A DNA stretch of 37,285 nucleotides from Thermoproteota archaeon (GTDB lineage: Archaea > Korarchaeota > Korarchaeia > Korarchaeales > Korarchaeaceae), in NCBI GenBank assembly GCA_027061785.1, contig JAMOVA010000131.1, forward strand, positions 1 to 37,285. Reading direction: 5' to 3'. A program made the translations under genes and the position numbers. Positions 14,350 through 22,737 of the stretch are shown here, piece after piece. How positions within the stretch are numbered: the stretch's first letter is position 1; each line of letters starts with the position of its first letter. The notes below the pieces were generated by a model. That model was given only the letters and a program-made list of their open reading frames with translations, made no database searches and was not told where the DNA came from.

Positions 14350-15267
14350 ATGGAGGTGACCTCACCCGTCTTCTGGATAGCATTCCACGCGATGATCGTG
14401 GTCTTCCTCTACCTGGACCTCAGGCACTACAAGAAGACGGAGGTTACGCTAAAGGACAGTCTGAAATGGGTGATCATCTGGATATCCATAGGCCTAGCGT
14501 TCTCCATCTTCGTCTTGGATATCTATGGCTTAGAGGAGTTCATCAAGTACATCACCGCCTACGTCACAGAGTACACCCTGTCGATGGACAACGTGTTCGT
14601 CTTCCTCGCCATATTCACCTATTTCTCCGTACCTTATCATTCGAGGCCCTTCGTCCTCCTCCTCGGCATAATATTCGCCGCCCTCTTCAGGGGGCTGTTC
14701 ATAATCGTGGGCGTGGCGCTGCTGGAGAGGTACCACTGGATGGTTTACGTGTTCGGTGCCATACTGATCTACTCCGGGTACAAGATGGCGAAGAGTGGCG
14801 CGGAGAGCGTTGATCCGGGTAAGAACAAGATAGTTCAGTTGGCCAAGAGGTTCCTTCCCCTCACCCATGAGTACGAGGACGATCGATTCATCGTGGTAAG
14901 GAACGGTAAGAGGATGTTTACTCCTCTGGTGCTCGTGCTTCTGGCTATAGAAACTACGGACATAATGTTCGCATTCGATTCAGTTCCTGCAGTTCTTGCC
15001 ATAACTAGGGAGTTCTTCACGGCCTATACTTCCAACATCCTGGCAGTGCTGGGTCTCAGGTCCCTCTACTTCGTTCTGGAGCACGGAGTCAAGCGCCTAG
15101 AGAACCTTGGCAAGGGACTGGCTGTCTACCTTGTTTACTTGGGCGTGGCCTTCCTGCTCACGGCATTCGGGATACACATGCCCACTGGGCTCTCTCTGGT
15201 GCTGATACTGGTCATATTGGCTTGGGCCTTCCTCTCATCCAAGAGGGGAAATAAAGAAGCGGAATGA
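14350..15267 (+). CDS. TerC/Alx-family integral membrane protein
   Basis: A 305-residue protein with about eight to nine transmembrane helices and the TerC family signatures: EYTLSMDNVFVFLAIF near residue 75, a short FRG motif, and ETTDIMFAFDSVPAVLAITR near residue 200. The acidic residues in these helices are conserved across TerC/Alx proteins, some of which export Mn2+ or protect secreted metalloproteins. Length fits the Alx-type subgroup. It is a single gene between its own promoter and a T-rich end. It lies next to an Nramp-superfamily gene, which would suit metal handling, although that neighbour lacks the usual metal site. The exact ion is not known. Confidence 0.9.
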   Translation: MEVTSPVFWIAFHAMIVVFLYLDLRHYKKTEVTLKDSLKWVIIWISIGLAFSIFVLDIYGLEEFIKYITAYVTEYTLSMDNVFVFLAIFTYFSVPYHSRPFVLLLGIIFAALFRGLFIIVGVALLERYHWMVYVFGAILIYSGYKMAKSGAESVDPGKNKIVQLAKRFLPLTHEYEDDRFIVVRNGKRMFTPLVLVLLAIETTDIMFAFDSVPAVLAITREFFTAYTSNILAVLGLRSLYFVLEHGVKRLENLGKGLAVYLVYLGVAFLLTAFGIHMPTGLSLVLILVILAWAFLSSKRGNKEAE

Positions 15268-15345
15268 GGGCTTCCCTCTCACATTTTTAAACTTAGGGGG
15301 AAATCGTTATCTCCCCTTCCTCCTCCTTAATGTATGGTGACCTCC

Positions 15346-15903
15346 ATGACCAAGAAGGTCCTTATTGTGGCGGGAGATGCCGTGGAGGCACAGGAGTTGT
15401 TTTACCCGTACTGGCGTCTCAAGGAAGAGGGATTCGAGGTTCACGTGGCTGCCCCATCTAAAAAGACGCTGATGACAGTCGTTCATGATTTCGAGCCGGG
15501 CTGGGAGACCTACACCGAGAAGCCCGGATACAGGTTCGGGTGGGTGGACAAGGAGTTCAAGGAGGTGAATCCCGAGGAGTACGACGGGTTAGTCATCCCC
15601 GGCGGCAGGGCACCGGAGTACATCAGATTGGATCCAAATCTGGAGAGGATAGTCAAGCACTTCATGGAAGCCAAGAAACCGATAGCTGCGATATGCCACG
15701 GGCCACTCCTCCTCACCGGGTACAAGCTGATAAGTCCGGGCATGAAGATGACTTCCTACGTTGCTGTGAGCCCGGACGTGAAGGCCCACGGGGCCGAGTA
15801 TCTAGATCAGGAAGTGGTCGTCCACGAGAACCTCGTGACTGCTAGGGCGTGGCCCGACCTGCCAGCTTGGATGCGCGAGTTCATCAAGATGTTAAAGAGC
15901 TAA
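15346..15903 (+). CDS. DJ-1/PfpI-family protein
   Basis: A class I glutamine-amidotransferase-like protein of the PfpI/DJ-1 group, about 185 residues. Visible are the N-terminal strand KKVLIVAGDAVEAQE, a DGLVIPGGRAPEY turn, and the nucleophile elbow AAICHGPLLL with its cysteine near residue 110. Members act as peptidases, glyoxalases/deglycases or chaperones; activity cannot be told from sequence. The acidic residue that supports the cysteine in PfpI is plausibly the early Glu in GDAVEAQE. The ATG at 15346 has GGTGA five bases in front; the ATG at 15334 would add four residues. Monocistronic, with a T-rich end downstream. Confidence 0.88.
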   Translation: MTKKVLIVAGDAVEAQELFYPYWRLKEEGFEVHVAAPSKKTLMTVVHDFEPGWETYTEKPGYRFGWVDKEFKEVNPEEYDGLVIPGGRAPEYIRLDPNLERIVKHFMEAKKPIAAICHGPLLLTGYKLISPGMKMTSYVAVSPDVKAHGAEYLDQEVVVHENLVTARAWPDLPAWMREFIKMLKS

Positions 15904-15918
15904 GCCCTCTTTCCCCTA

Positions 15919-15925
15919 TTTTTCA
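15919..15925 (+). terminator. T-rich terminator after the PfpI gene
   Basis: CTATTTTTCA follows the stop codon by about 15 nt. It fits archaeal T-tract termination, and no hairpin is visible. Confidence 0.35.
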
Positions 15926-15950
15926 TGTCGATATCTCTATTCGAGCGGAA

Positions 15951-15960
15951 AGTTTTAGTC
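15951..15960 (+). promoter_or_regulatory. TATA promoter of the methyltransferase pair
   Basis: AGTTTTAGTC, after the purine-rich GAGCGGAA, is centred about 28 nt before the GTG at 15983. Predicted leaderless or with a leader of one or two bases. Confidence 0.45.
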
Positions 15961-15982
15961 TTTTCGAGCACGGGGCAGAGGG

Positions 15983-16795
15983 GTGATTTCCCTGGAGGGT
16001 TCAGAACTCGACAGCTTATACTCCCTCCTGCCCTGGTATGGAGATCCCTACACGCCTCAAGGGAGGGAGAGGTATGAGAGGGCCCTGAAGGAGTTCTCCG
16101 AACTCAAGGCCCATCCCTTCATAGAGGAATTGCCCGAGGAACCCCGCATACTCGACGTATTGAGCGGCGAGGGAATAGGAGGGGTGGCGCTATCCAAGTC
16201 CCTAGGGAGGAGGGTGAGACTCTACCTCATGGATCTCAGGGAGAGGGCACTGGAGGTGGCCAGGCGATTCTCGAGGGAGGAGCTGGGTGACGAGGCCGAG
16301 GTACTGGTCCACGACGCCATCAGGGTACACGAGGTGCTGAGAGACCTCGATTTGGTCCTAATGTACGGGCTCTCGACCCCGCACTTCGATCCCTGGAGGG
16401 CCATCCTCCTCCTGGCTTCAATAAGTGAATCGCTGAAGGACGATGGGGTTTTCCTAGTTGAGGAGACGGACAGGAGGTACTGGGTCTTCTACATGACCGG
16501 GTACAAAGATGTGATGTCGGAGTTCAGGGGAGATGAGCCCACCCTGAGCATGCATAAGGGATACGACTTCAGGAGGGGAACATTCAAGCGTGTTCACTTC
16601 TCCCTCCTGAGAGGAGAGATGGCCGAGTTCGAGGTCTATTTCTGGGGAGTCGCTGAATTCATGTCTCTGATGTGGCTCTTCTTCGAGGAGGTGGATATGC
16701 GCCCCGTGGACTACAAGAGGTTCATCCTCCTAGCGAGGCATCCGAGGAGGAGGATCAGACCCGCTGATCTGAAGCTTCCTTCCATGCTGAGGTGA
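15983..16795 (+). CDS. Class I SAM-dependent methyltransferase, tandem copy 1
   Basis: A 270-residue Rossmann-type methyltransferase. The SAM-binding motif I is ILDVLSGEGIGGVAL near residue 56, followed by an acidic strand end (LYLMDLRERALEVA) that would bind the ribose. A motif YGLSTPHFDPWR near residue 126 follows the fourth strand and is shared exactly in layout with the next gene. The C-terminal half is a family-specific extension. Substrate unknown. The GTG start coincides with a predicted leaderless start. The second copy begins four bases after this stop, so the pair is an operon born of duplication. Confidence 0.78.
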   Translation: MISLEGSELDSLYSLLPWYGDPYTPQGRERYERALKEFSELKAHPFIEELPEEPRILDVLSGEGIGGVALSKSLGRRVRLYLMDLRERALEVARRFSREELGDEAEVLVHDAIRVHEVLRDLDLVLMYGLSTPHFDPWRAILLLASISESLKDDGVFLVEETDRRYWVFYMTGYKDVMSEFRGDEPTLSMHKGYDFRRGTFKRVHFSLLRGEMAEFEVYFWGVAEFMSLMWLFFEEVDMRPVDYKRFILLARHPRRRIRPADLKLPSMLR

Positions 16796-16799
16796 TCCT

Positions 16800-17606
16800 T
16801 TGGAGGACATGAAAAGGTTCTACTCCCTCTTCCCCTGGCCGGAGGATCTGGAAGGAGTTGGTAGGGAGAGATACGGTAGGGCATTGCGATACTTCAGGGA
16901 TGTCGTAAAGCACCCGTTCTTCTCAAGAGGGTCATTCAAGGTTCTCGATCTGATGGGAGGAGTGGGAATAGGTGGTGTAGCCCTCTGTAAAGTCCTCAAG
17001 GAGGCTGGGAAGGAGGTTAAACTCACGATATTGGATCTGAGGGAGGAAGCCCTTTCCAAAGCTAAAACCTTCGCTCAAGAGGAGTTGGGGGAAGCTCCTG
17101 AGCTCATAGTGGGAGACGCTTTTCTAGCTCATGAGTTGGTGGAGAGAGCGGATGTCGTTCTGATCTACGGACTGACGATGCCTCACTTCGATCCTTGGAG
17201 AGTCTCCCTACTCCTGAACTCGGTGAGGGAGGTCGTGAGGCCGGAAGGTGCGGTCCTGATACATCACTTGGATCACATCTACTGGGAGATCTACCTGCAT
17301 CCCTCCGGAGACGTCTATCCATTCTTCTTCGACGACGATCTCACTCTGAGCTTGTTCAGGAGATATGACATGAAGAGTGGATCCATCAGGAGGGTCGTGG
17401 TCTCTCCGAGGACGGGAGATGAGGTGGAGTACGGGGTCTACGAGTGGAACATCTCTCTAATGGCCGCCCTGATCTGGACCTTCTTTGAGGATGTGGAATA
17501 CTTCCCCATCCTCCCGGATAAGAGTGCCGGGATAATAATGGGGGTGAGGCCCAGAGGGGCCTGGAGGGTGGAGGACCTGAAACTTCCTGCCCTCCTAGAA
17601 GGATGA
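16800..17606 (+). CDS. Class I SAM-dependent methyltransferase, tandem copy 2
   Basis: A paralogue of the preceding gene, same length class (268 residues). Motif I is VLDLMGGVGIGGVAL near residue 45, the ribose-binding strand LTILDLREEAL, and the shared signature YGLTMPHFDPWR near residue 123. The C-terminus again ends in the DLKLPALL pattern (DLKLPSML in copy 1). In copy 1 the residues after strand five read VEETDRRYW; here HHLDHIYW, so substrate pockets may differ. A TTG at 16800 with GGTGATC in front is used; ATG at 16809 is possible. The two may form a heterodimer or modify related substrates. No target is evident from neighbours. Confidence 0.78.
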   Translation: MEDMKRFYSLFPWPEDLEGVGRERYGRALRYFRDVVKHPFFSRGSFKVLDLMGGVGIGGVALCKVLKEAGKEVKLTILDLREEALSKAKTFAQEELGEAPELIVGDAFLAHELVERADVVLIYGLTMPHFDPWRVSLLLNSVREVVRPEGAVLIHHLDHIYWEIYLHPSGDVYPFFFDDDLTLSLFRRYDMKSGSIRRVVVSPRTGDEVEYGVYEWNISLMAALIWTFFEDVEYFPILPDKSAGIIMGVRPRGAWRVEDLKLPALLEG

Positions 17607-17614
17607 TTTATATC
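17607..17614 (+). promoter_or_regulatory. TATA promoter of the PRC-barrel gene
   Basis: TTTATATC begins right at the end of the methyltransferase stop codon and is centred about 26 nt before the GTG at 17636. Confidence 0.5.
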
Positions 17615-17635
17615 CTCTAGGAGGACCGGAACCGG

Positions 17636-17911
17636 GTGAAGGAGATGAGGGTCAAGGAGATATTAGGGGAGAAGGTCGTGGCCCTGGACGGCGAGTTCAT
17701 AGGTGAAGTGGAGGATCTGGAGCTGGACGACGATTGGAGGGTGAAGTGGCTGATAGTCAGCCTGGAGAGGAGCGTTGCCAAGAAACTGGGCTCCAAGTTC
17801 GGGTTCAGGGCCAAGGGAAGGGTCCCCGTGGAGATCGTGAAGGGGGCGAGGAAGTACGTGACCCTCTCGCTCGAGGGAGAGGAGCTCTACTCCAAGATAG
17901 AGAAGCTCTGA
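17636..17911 (+). CDS. PRC-barrel domain protein
   Basis: A 91-residue single-domain protein with the PRC-barrel pattern: EILGEKVVALDGEFIGEVEDLELD at the N-terminus (conserved Gly and Asp turns), then a strand VKWLIVSLE, and PVEIVKGARKYVTLS near the end. Archaeal stand-alone PRC-barrel proteins are common; some bind RNA-processing or cell-division (CdpB-type) partners. Which of these this is cannot be told. The GTG at 17636 fits a leaderless transcript; the ATG at 17645 follows GGTGAAGGAG and is equally possible. Confidence 0.72.
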   Translation: MKEMRVKEILGEKVVALDGEFIGEVEDLELDDDWRVKWLIVSLERSVAKKLGSKFGFRAKGRVPVEIVKGARKYVTLSLEGEELYSKIEKL

Positions 17912-17923
17912 CTCCATTGAGAA

Positions 17924-17935
17924 TGAATAAAAGTT
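17924..17935 (+). promoter_or_regulatory. TATA promoter of ppdK
   Basis: TGAATAAAAGTT is centred about 27 nt before the GTG at 17956, predicting a leaderless transcript. Confidence 0.5.
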
Positions 17936-17955
17936 CCATCCTTTCCTATTAATCG

Positions 17956-20613
17956 GTGGATGATGTGAAGAAGCTGGTATATACGTATGATGAGGCGGAT
18001 CCCCGGAACCGGAAGCTGTTGGGTGGTAAGGGCGCCGGACTCGTTCTCATGTACAAGCAGGGTCTTCCCGTACCCCCGGGATTCACCATAACGACCGAGG
18101 CTTGTAGGGAGTTCTACAGGAGGGGCGAGAAGCTTCCGGAGGGCCTGATGGATCAGGTAAGGGAGGCCATGAGGTGGCTGGAGTCGAAGACCGGGAAGAG
18201 GTTCGGGGACCCCTCGAACCCCCTCCTCGTGTCGGTGAGGAGCGGTGCTCCCGTGTCGATGCCGGGGATGATGGACACCATACTCAATCTGGGGATCAAC
18301 GACGAGATAGTCGAGTCCCTGGCCAGGATGACAGGGGATGAGAGGTTCGCCTACGACGTGTACAGGCGCTTCCTCCAGATGTTCGGCACCACCGTTCTCG
18401 GCATAGACCGCAAGGTCTTCGATGACATCTTGGAGGAGGTGAAGGCCCGCAGAGGGGTGAAGAGCGACGCCGAGCTCACGGCGGAGGACCTGAAGGAGAT
18501 CGTGAGGAGGTACAAGGAAGTTCTGGGAGACAAGTTCCCCCAGGACCCGTGGAAACAACTAGAACTGGCCATAGAGGCGGTCTTCAGGTCGTGGAACTCT
18601 CCCAGGGCCGTGTACTACAGGAAGGCCAACAAGATAACGCCGGACATAGCCGACGGGACCGCAGTGAATGTGGTGGCCATGGTGTACGGGAACATGGGCT
18701 GGGACTCCGGCACGGGGGTGCTCTTCACCAGGGATCCGGCCACTGGAGATGACGTGCTGTACGGGGAGTTCCTTCCCAACGCCCAAGGCGAGGACGTCGT
18801 CGCCGGCATAAGGACCCCCAAGAGCATAGAGGACCTGAAGAGGGAGAGGCCCGACCTCTACCAGCAGCTGTACGAGATGGCGAAGAAGCTCGAGAGGGTG
18901 AAGAAGGAGGTCCAAGACATAGAGTTCACCATAGAGAGGGGGAAAGTGTATCTGCTGCAGACGAGGAACGCGAAGATGACGCCCCTGGCGAGGGTGAGGA
19001 CCGCAGTCGCCATGGTCAGGGAGGGCCTGCTCACCAAGGAGGAGGCGCTGGCGAGGGTGAAGCCTGAGCACATCATGGGGCTCCTCTACCCGAGAATAGA
19101 TGAGAAGTACGTGAGGGAGAAGGGCATCGAGCCCATAGCCAAGGGACTGAACGCCTCGCCCGGAGCTGCCACTGGGAGGGTAGTCTTCGACGCCGATACA
19201 GCCGTGGAGTGGGCTGAGAGGGGCGAGAAGGTCATACTGGTCAGGGAGGAGACCAAGCCCGACGATGTGCATGGCTTCTACGCCGCTCAGGGCATCCTCA
19301 CCAGCAGGGGAGGTATGACCAGCCACGCCTCCGTCGTGGCTAGGGCCATAGGGAAGCCAGCTGTGGTGGGAGCGGAGGACATAAAGATAGACTTGGAGAG
19401 GAGGGAGTTCCGAGTCGGCGACTTGGTGGTCAGGGAGGGCGACGTCATAACCATAGACGGCTTCACCGGGAACGTCTACCTGGGCGAGATACCAACGGCT
19501 AAGAGCGAGCTGCCAGAGGAGTTCTTCGAGCTGCTCAGATGGGCCGACGAGGTGAGGAGGCTGGGCGTGAGGGCAAACGCGGACACGCCCGAGGACGCGA
19601 GGATTGCCAGGGAGTTCGGGGCCGAGGGCATCGGCCTGCTCAGGACGGAGAGGATGTTCAGGCAGCCGGAGAGGCTCGAGATATTCCAGCGTGTGATAAT
19701 GGCCAGGGACGAGAAGGAGAGGAGGGAGGCCCTGAAGGAGCTCGTCCCACACCTGAAGAAGGACTTCCTCGAGATATTCAGGGTGATGGAGGGGCTGAAG
19801 GTGACGGTGAGGCTCTTTGACCCACCGCTGCACGAGTTCCTGCCAAGCCCGGAGGAGCTCCTTGAGAGGATATGTGAGGCCAAGCTTAGAGGAGATCAGG
19901 CCGAGGTGGAAAGGCTAGAGGCAGTGCTGAAGAGGGTTAGGGAGCTGAAAGAGGCCAACCCGATGATGGGGCACAGGGGCGTGAGGCTCGGCGTCACTAA
20001 TCCGGAGATATATGAGGCCCAGACCAGGGCCATAGCCGAGGCCTATCTGGACCTGAAGAGGGAGGGCAAGGACCTCCACCTCCAGATAATGATACCCCAA
20101 GTCTGCGATTTCAGGGAGATAAGGTACGTCAAGGAGCACGCGATCGAGCCCGTGCTAAAGGAGCTGGGCGTGGACGCGGCTATAGGTACGATGATAGAGG
20201 TCGTCAGGGCGTGCCTCACCGCCGACAAGATAGCGAAGGAGGCCGAGTTCTTCAGCTTCGGGACCAACGACCTGACTCAGGGCACTTTCACCTTCAGCAG
20301 GGATGACGTGGAGAACAAGTTCATGCACGACTACCTGGAGAAGGGGATACTGGACTTCGATGTCTTCCAGTCCCTCGATTTCGAGGGCGTGGGCGAGCTC
20401 ATGAGGATTGCGGTGGAGAAGGGCAGGAGCACCAACCCCAACCTGGAGATAGGTATATGCGGGGAGCACGGCGGGGATCCGAGGAGCATAGAGTTCTGCC
20501 ACCGCATTGGGTTGGACTACGTGAGCGCCTCCCCATACAGGGTGCCAGTGGCCAGGTTAGCAGCGGCTCACGCGGTGTTGAGGGAGAAGGGGGTGGAGTT
20601 CCCCGCTTACTGA
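17956..20613 (+). CDS. ppdK: Pyruvate, phosphate dikinase
   Basis: PpdK interconverts pyruvate + ATP + phosphate and PEP + AMP + PPi, linking glycolysis and gluconeogenesis in the cytoplasm. The 885 residues are full length. The N-terminal nucleotide-binding part opens with LLGGKGAGLVLM and PVPPGFTITTEACREF, with SVRSGAPVSMPGMMDTILNLG near residue 95. The swivelling domain carries the phospho-histidine in LTSRGGMTSHASVVAR near residue 455. The C-terminal PEP/pyruvate barrel includes GIGLLRTERMF, NPMMGHRGVRLG and the catalytic cysteine in IGICGEHGGDP. GTG at 17956 is used, consistent with the family N-terminus. It stands alone. Confidence is very high. Confidence 0.97.
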   Translation: MDDVKKLVYTYDEADPRNRKLLGGKGAGLVLMYKQGLPVPPGFTITTEACREFYRRGEKLPEGLMDQVREAMRWLESKTGKRFGDPSNPLLVSVRSGAPVSMPGMMDTILNLGINDEIVESLARMTGDERFAYDVYRRFLQMFGTTVLGIDRKVFDDILEEVKARRGVKSDAELTAEDLKEIVRRYKEVLGDKFPQDPWKQLELAIEAVFRSWNSPRAVYYRKANKITPDIADGTAVNVVAMVYGNMGWDSGTGVLFTRDPATGDDVLYGEFLPNAQGEDVVAGIRTPKSIEDLKRERPDLYQQLYEMAKKLERVKKEVQDIEFTIERGKVYLLQTRNAKMTPLARVRTAVAMVREGLLTKEEALARVKPEHIMGLLYPRIDEKYVREKGIEPIAKGLNASPGAATGRVVFDADTAVEWAERGEKVILVREETKPDDVHGFYAAQGILTSRGGMTSHASVVARAIGKPAVVGAEDIKIDLERREFRVGDLVVREGDVITIDGFTGNVYLGEIPTAKSELPEEFFELLRWADEVRRLGVRANADTPEDARIAREFGAEGIGLLRTERMFRQPERLEIFQRVIMARDEKERREALKELVPHLKKDFLEIFRVMEGLKVTVRLFDPPLHEFLPSPEELLERICEAKLRGDQAEVERLEAVLKRVRELKEANPMMGHRGVRLGVTNPEIYEAQTRAIAEAYLDLKREGKDLHLQIMIPQVCDFREIRYVKEHAIEPVLKELGVDAAIGTMIEVVRACLTADKIAKEAEFFSFGTNDLTQGTFTFSRDDVENKFMHDYLEKGILDFDVFQSLDFEGVGELMRIAVEKGRSTNPNLEIGICGEHGGDPRSIEFCHRIGLDYVSASPYRVPVARLAAAHAVLREKGVEFPAY

Positions 20614-20616
20614 CCT

Positions 20617-20645
20617 TTTCTGGTATCCTATCCTCTTTTTCTCTT
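20617..20645 (+). terminator. T/C-rich terminator region after ppdK
   Basis: A pyrimidine-rich run with several T clusters (CCTTTTCTGG through CTCTTTTTCTCTT) follows the stop codon. It fits archaeal T-tract termination. The convergent AT-rich gene ends close by at 20662. Confidence 0.4.
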
Positions 20646-20661
20646 CTAGTCTAGCATTTTA

Positions 20662-21624
20662 TTATCTCTGTTTCGTGAAAAATTTCATTAATCTAACTAT
20701 TATCTTGTGTGGTATTTTCGCGTATAGTTTACGGAACCAGCCGCTCAGCTCTCCTTTGAAATAAAATTTAGTTATTTCATAAAGAGACGAGACCAGCAAT
20801 GTGATGTAGCCTCCTAGCGCTATTAGATATATTTGAGGAGGGAGAACGAAGCTTAACACGATATGGACGGACGTAAGAAGCAGTAGTATTAGTATCCAAT
20901 GCACTTCCATGGATGAAAAAAGTGGCGCATCCGATCCATAGAGAAATGCAAGATAACCAGAATAAAGCGAAATATATGCCAAGAGAGTTTCGCGTGGTGA
21001 GAGTTGGAAAAGAGGAGAGGTCAGTACTAGTGTAGCTGCGGTTTGTAACCAAGGTATGAAACGCAAAAAAGTAAACTTCCAATAAGGAGTTATCAAGAGA
21101 TTAACCTCCAGTTCCAATTCTCCTGAAGGAAGAATTGGATAAAACCTATATATATTAATGTCTTTTCCGTATTCTAACTTCCCGGGATCTCTGTGGAGAT
21201 CGATTTTTCTCGTGAAATCAGGGCTTCTTATCTTTAAAAAGCTTAAAGGGGAGTCATAGTAGCCATATCTTACTTTCCACCTTTTAGGTAAAACTATTTC
21301 AACGAGAACCATCCCTCCCTCGAAATTTTCTAGAAGGAAAGGGAAGTTGAATTTCGATCTCACGAGAGGAAAGTCCACATCACTACCGGTAAAGATATTT
21401 CTACTGAGTAGAATGAACTTACTATCCCTGCTACATTCGTAAACTTTGTACTTCTTCCCAGTTATTGACATTCTCTCATGCAAGAATCTGGCACTCTTTG
21501 AAAAGAAAGCCCTTTCCGATTGGATGCCAAACAAGAAGGGCTTCTCGTCCGAAGGGTCGAAGCTTATTTCTAGAGATGATGTGAAATATGGGCTATCTGC
21601 TTTCATATGTATCCGGATATCCAC
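20662..21624 (-). CDS. AT-rich orphan membrane protein, unknown
   Basis: A 320-residue protein with a soluble N-terminal part of about 190 residues, rich in aromatic and beta-strand segments, then about four membrane helices (from about residue 190 to 280) and a basic C-terminal tail. No family recognised. The DNA is visibly richer in A+T than the flanking ppdK and uppP genes, and codon choice is looser, which suggests recent transfer or relaxed selection. GTG at 21624 follows AGGTGAGG at good spacing; an ATG six codons later is possible. It may be a surface-facing sensor or a mobile-element passenger, but nothing shows this directly. Confidence 0.62.
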   Translation of the reverse strand: MDIRIHMKADSPYFTSSLEISFDPSDEKPFLFGIQSERAFFSKSARFLHERMSITGKKYKVYECSRDSKFILLSRNIFTGSDVDFPLVRSKFNFPFLLENFEGGMVLVEIVLPKRWKVRYGYYDSPLSFLKIRSPDFTRKIDLHRDPGKLEYGKDINIYRFYPILPSGELELEVNLLITPYWKFTFLRFIPWLQTAATLVLTSPLFQLSPRETLLAYISLYSGYLAFLYGSDAPLFSSMEVHWILILLLLTSVHIVLSFVLPPQIYLIALGGYITLLVSSLYEITKFYFKGELSGWFRKLYAKIPHKIIVRLMKFFTKQR

Positions 21625-21720
21625 AGCAACCTCACCTTTTGATTGCAGATTGGTATGAAGGATCTAGAGTAATGCAAGTCATTTTAGAGGCTGCTGAGGA
21701 ACCAATATTGACTAATGCTC

Positions 21721-21730
21721 CTTCTTTATA
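21721..21730 (+). promoter_or_regulatory. TATA promoter of uppP
   Basis: TTCTTTATAA is centred about 54 nt before the TTG at 21780, predicting a leader of about 28 nt that includes the GGGTGAGG ribosome site. Confidence 0.45.
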
Positions 21731-21779
21731 AAGCCGCCTGACGGAATAATTTCCAGAAAAAATATTCTGGGTGAGGCAA

Positions 21780-22565
21780 TTGGATCTTCTATGGGCTTTC
21801 CTGTTAGGTGCCTTGCAGGGAGTGACCGAGTGGTTGCCGGTGAGCAGCTCTGGACACTTGGTCATAGTTCAGAGGATGATATCTTACAGGTCTGTGCTCT
21901 TCGACGCCATGGTGCATGGAGGAACCCTCCTCGCGGTCCTCTTGGTTTTTAGGATGGAGGTCCTCAGGTTAGTGAGGGGCCTGCTATCTTTACCTCTCGC
22001 AATCGCCTCTCACAGGTCCCTAACCTCCGAGGAGAGGCTCGCTTGGTACACGGTGGTGGGCACCCTGCCGATCGTCTTAGTGGGCCTCTTACTGGCTGAC
22101 ACGGTCGAGGCGATGTTCTTTAACCCCAAGATCGCGGGGGGAGGCCTTCTTATCACAGGATTCCTTCTGCTCGCCACCAGGCGCTCCAAAGAAGACAAAT
22201 CCTTAGATCTAGGGACCTCTCTCATCGTTGGGTTAGCCCAAGCTGCGGCGATAGTCCCGGGGATCTCGAGGTCCGGTAGCACGATTTCCGCCGGCATGAT
22301 CAGCGGCCTGAAGAGGGAAGAGGCCGTCACATTCTCTTTCCTGCTGTCCGTCCCGGCTATAGCTGGAGCGTTGACTCTAGAGGTTATAAGATCTCCACTT
22401 GAGGAGGTGATGGCGCCCGCAAACCTCATGGGATTCGTTAGCTCGTTCGCAGTCGGGGTAATCGCCATCAAGGTCTTGCTCGCGGTGATCAGGAGGAGAG
22501 AGTTCCACCTCTTCGCTTACTACTGCTTCGCGCTCGGATTGGCGGTTCTCCTCCTGCTGAATTGA
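21780..22565 (+). CDS. uppP: UppP/BacA-type polyprenyl-diphosphatase
   Basis: An integral membrane phosphatase that recycles polyprenyl diphosphate carriers (undecaprenyl in bacteria; in archaea probably dolichyl-type lipid for protein glycosylation or S-layer glycans). The family signatures are clear: GALQGVTEWLPVSSSGHL at the N-terminus and PGISRSGSTISAGM near residue 165, holding the catalytic Glu, Ser, His and Arg residues. About seven to eight helices; 261 residues, normal length. The TTG at 21780 is preferred because GGGTGAGG ends four bases before it and the protein then begins MDLLWAFLLG like other family members. The GTG at 21771 lies within that ribosome site. Confidence 0.93.
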   Translation: MDLLWAFLLGALQGVTEWLPVSSSGHLVIVQRMISYRSVLFDAMVHGGTLLAVLLVFRMEVLRLVRGLLSLPLAIASHRSLTSEERLAWYTVVGTLPIVLVGLLLADTVEAMFFNPKIAGGGLLITGFLLLATRRSKEDKSLDLGTSLIVGLAQAAAIVPGISRSGSTISAGMISGLKREEAVTFSFLLSVPAIAGALTLEVIRSPLEEVMAPANLMGFVSSFAVGVIAIKVLLAVIRRREFHLFAYYCFALGLAVLLLLN

Positions 22566-22704
22566 AGGGATTTAATGAATCGACACATTCGCCCCCACGC
22601 GTGAGCAACGAAGATCTCCGTCTCGAAAACCCCTAGATCTAGTGGGCTGAGGAGATCGCCGACCGTCCGTTCTCCCTAGTTCAAGTCTGCTAGAAAACAA
22701 TAAA

Positions 22705-22725
22705 TGTTAACACTTACAGTTAACA
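22705..22725 (+). promoter_or_regulatory. Palindromic operator of the VapBC pair
   Basis: A perfect inverted repeat TGTTAAC-N7-GTTAACA between the TATA box (ACAATAAATG, 22697-22706) and the predicted transcript start near 22727. This is the expected position for autorepression by a VapB or VapBC complex. Confidence 0.6.
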
Positions 22726-22737
22726 ATCGATGTGAAC

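Noticed and set aside
18559-19833. Long minus-strand open frame (424 codons) inside ppdK
   Set aside because: It lies wholly antisense to the strongly conserved ppdK gene, is rich in His/Leu/Pro as expected of reverse-strand noise in GC-rich DNA, and has no motif.
22674-22690. AGTTCAAGTC resembling a tRNA T-loop
   Set aside because: The flanking bases do not pair as a T-stem; only a short CTAG repeat is present.
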